Origin: Bacteroidales bacterium
GTDB lineage: Bacteria; Bacteroidota; Bacteroidia; Bacteroidales; Muribaculaceae
Direction of reading: 5' to 3'
NCBI GenBank assembly: GCA_900755985.1
Contig: CAAEIL010000102.1
Location: 1-5,997, forward strand
DNA length: 5,997 nt
Shown: in pieces, positions 5,632 to 5,997 of the stretch
How the letters are laid out: the number at the start of each line of letters is the position of its first letter
Position numbering within the stretch: position 1 is the first letter of the stretch
The notes under the pieces: generated by a model
What the model was told of the DNA's origin: nothing
Seen by the model: the letters and a program-made list of their open reading frames with translations, nothing else
Databases searched by the model: none
Program-made: the position numbers and the translations under genes

Positions 5632-5649
5632 ATATGTTATACAACATAT
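5632..5649. repeat. 18-bp inverted repeat sharing a half-site with the 1968-1981 palindrome
   Basis: ATATGTT and AACATAT flank ATAC, forming 7-bp arms. It abuts the stop of the small membrane protein and lies about 33 bases upstream of the promoter at 5592-5599. No T-tract follows on the minus strand, so it is not a standard terminator. An operator or chance is more likely. Confidence 0.25.
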
Positions 5650-5883
5650 TTACTCTTTTCCCTGCTGTTTTAACCTACGGTACTTTTTTTCCAATACTGC
5701 AATGATTTCTCGGATTTTGCGCAGATTGAGCAGCGCTCCGATTAGGCACCCTGCGAGAAACTGGTGGTCAATATTGCCGGATGGCGAATAGAGGTGTAAT
5801 AAAGTGGTTGAGGCGACTGCGCATACTCCGATTTTGATGTTGGTGAGGGTGATGACCCATGTAAGTTCTTGTATAGTTTTCAT
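5650..5883 (-). CDS. Small predicted membrane protein
   Basis: A 77-residue protein of unrecognised family. Residues about 9-31 are largely hydrophobic, interrupted by one Lys at 17 (I-G-V-C-A-V-A-S-T-T-L-L). A short Pro/Gly/Asn turn (33-39) follows, then a second hydrophobic segment (42-54, F-L-A-G-C-L-I-G-A-L-L-N-L). The tail, from about 55 onward, is strongly basic and helix-forming (R-K-I-R-E-I, E-K-K-Y-R-R-L-K), presumably cytosolic. The two-helix layout with a charged C-terminus is holin-like in outline, but many small phage- or island-borne membrane proteins look the same, so no function is claimed. It starts with ATG at 5883. No clean TAnnTTTG box is seen close upstream on the minus strand. 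It is 75 bases from the next gene in the same direction, which has its own promoter. Confidence 0.6.
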   Translation of the reverse strand: MKTIQELTWVITLTNIKIGVCAVASTTLLHLYSPSGNIDHQFLAGCLIGALLNLRKIREIIAVLEKKYRRLKQQGKE

Positions 5884-5932
5884 ACTGCTTGATTATTTAT
5901 GTAGGGATATTCAGAAAATAGTCAACTAACTG

Positions 5933-5964
5933 TTTGCCAGTATCATAAATATTTTGTAACTTTA
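5933..5964 (+). promoter_or_regulatory. Rightward promoter for a gene beyond the window
   Basis: TTTG at 5933-5936 is followed after 20 bases by TAACTTTA at 5957-5964, a seven-of-eight match to TAnnTTTG at the ideal spacing. This is the best-spaced Bacteroidota promoter in the window. It points off the right edge; an ATG at 5978 opens a frame (M-D-P-S-R-A) still open at the end, but it is too short to judge. Confidence 0.5.
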
Positions 5965-5997
5965 CAAAGAACCCCCGATGGACCCATCACGGGCTGA

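Overview
The window looks like a chromosomal accessory stretch from a member of the Bacteroidota, most likely a Bacteroidales gut-type organism. Three signs support this: (i) repeated Bacteroidota-type promoter boxes of the form TAnnTTTG a short way ahead of genes, including an identical GCAAAATTACG (read on the + strand) at 1937-1947 and 2067-2077; (ii) starts without clear Shine-Dalgarno sequences; (iii) families common in that phylum (DUF6624, PDDEXK_4). No rRNA, tRNA, CRISPR array, complete insertion sequence or convincing rho-independent terminator was seen.

Layout, left to right. 18-698 (+) is the end of, or a whole, unrecognised soluble protein whose frame is open to the window edge. 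699-1027 has no convincing gene, but its minus strand carries a frame broken by stops that could be decayed coding sequence. 1028-1921 (-) is an exported protein with a TPR-like N-terminal half and a DUF6624-type C-terminal half, preceded by two candidate promoters and a 14-bp palindrome. 2136-2735 (-) is a metallophosphoesterase with all its metal ligands. Divergent from it, 2889-3539 (+) and 3545-4276 (+) form a tight two-gene unit: a very short, divergent FtsZ/tubulin-like GTPase-domain protein, then an unrecognised mostly helical protein. Convergent to that pair, 4299-5258 (-) encodes a PD-(D/E)XK nuclease of the PDDEXK_4 type. Its natural 5' end seems to run to about 5342 but is interrupted by a stop or frameshift. 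Ahead of it in the same direction is a small very acidic protein (5350-5574, -), and then a small membrane protein (5650-5883, -). A good rightward promoter at 5933-5964 points off the right edge.

The most interesting unit is the FtsZ-like gene with its partner. It keeps the order of the FtsZ nucleotide-binding subdomain (Rossmann beta-1/G-loop, tubulin-signature position, the FEG segment, the P-N-D-K-like segment). It has lost the canonical glycine-rich signature and lacks the whole C-terminal half, including the catalytic T7 loop, so it is unlikely to act as an ordinary cell-division FtsZ. The nearby AT-rich nuclease plus acidic-protein unit, and a sharp composition step at the end of the partner gene, suggest that the block 2889-5574 was assembled by horizontal transfer and may be defence-like. 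That functional reading is inference.
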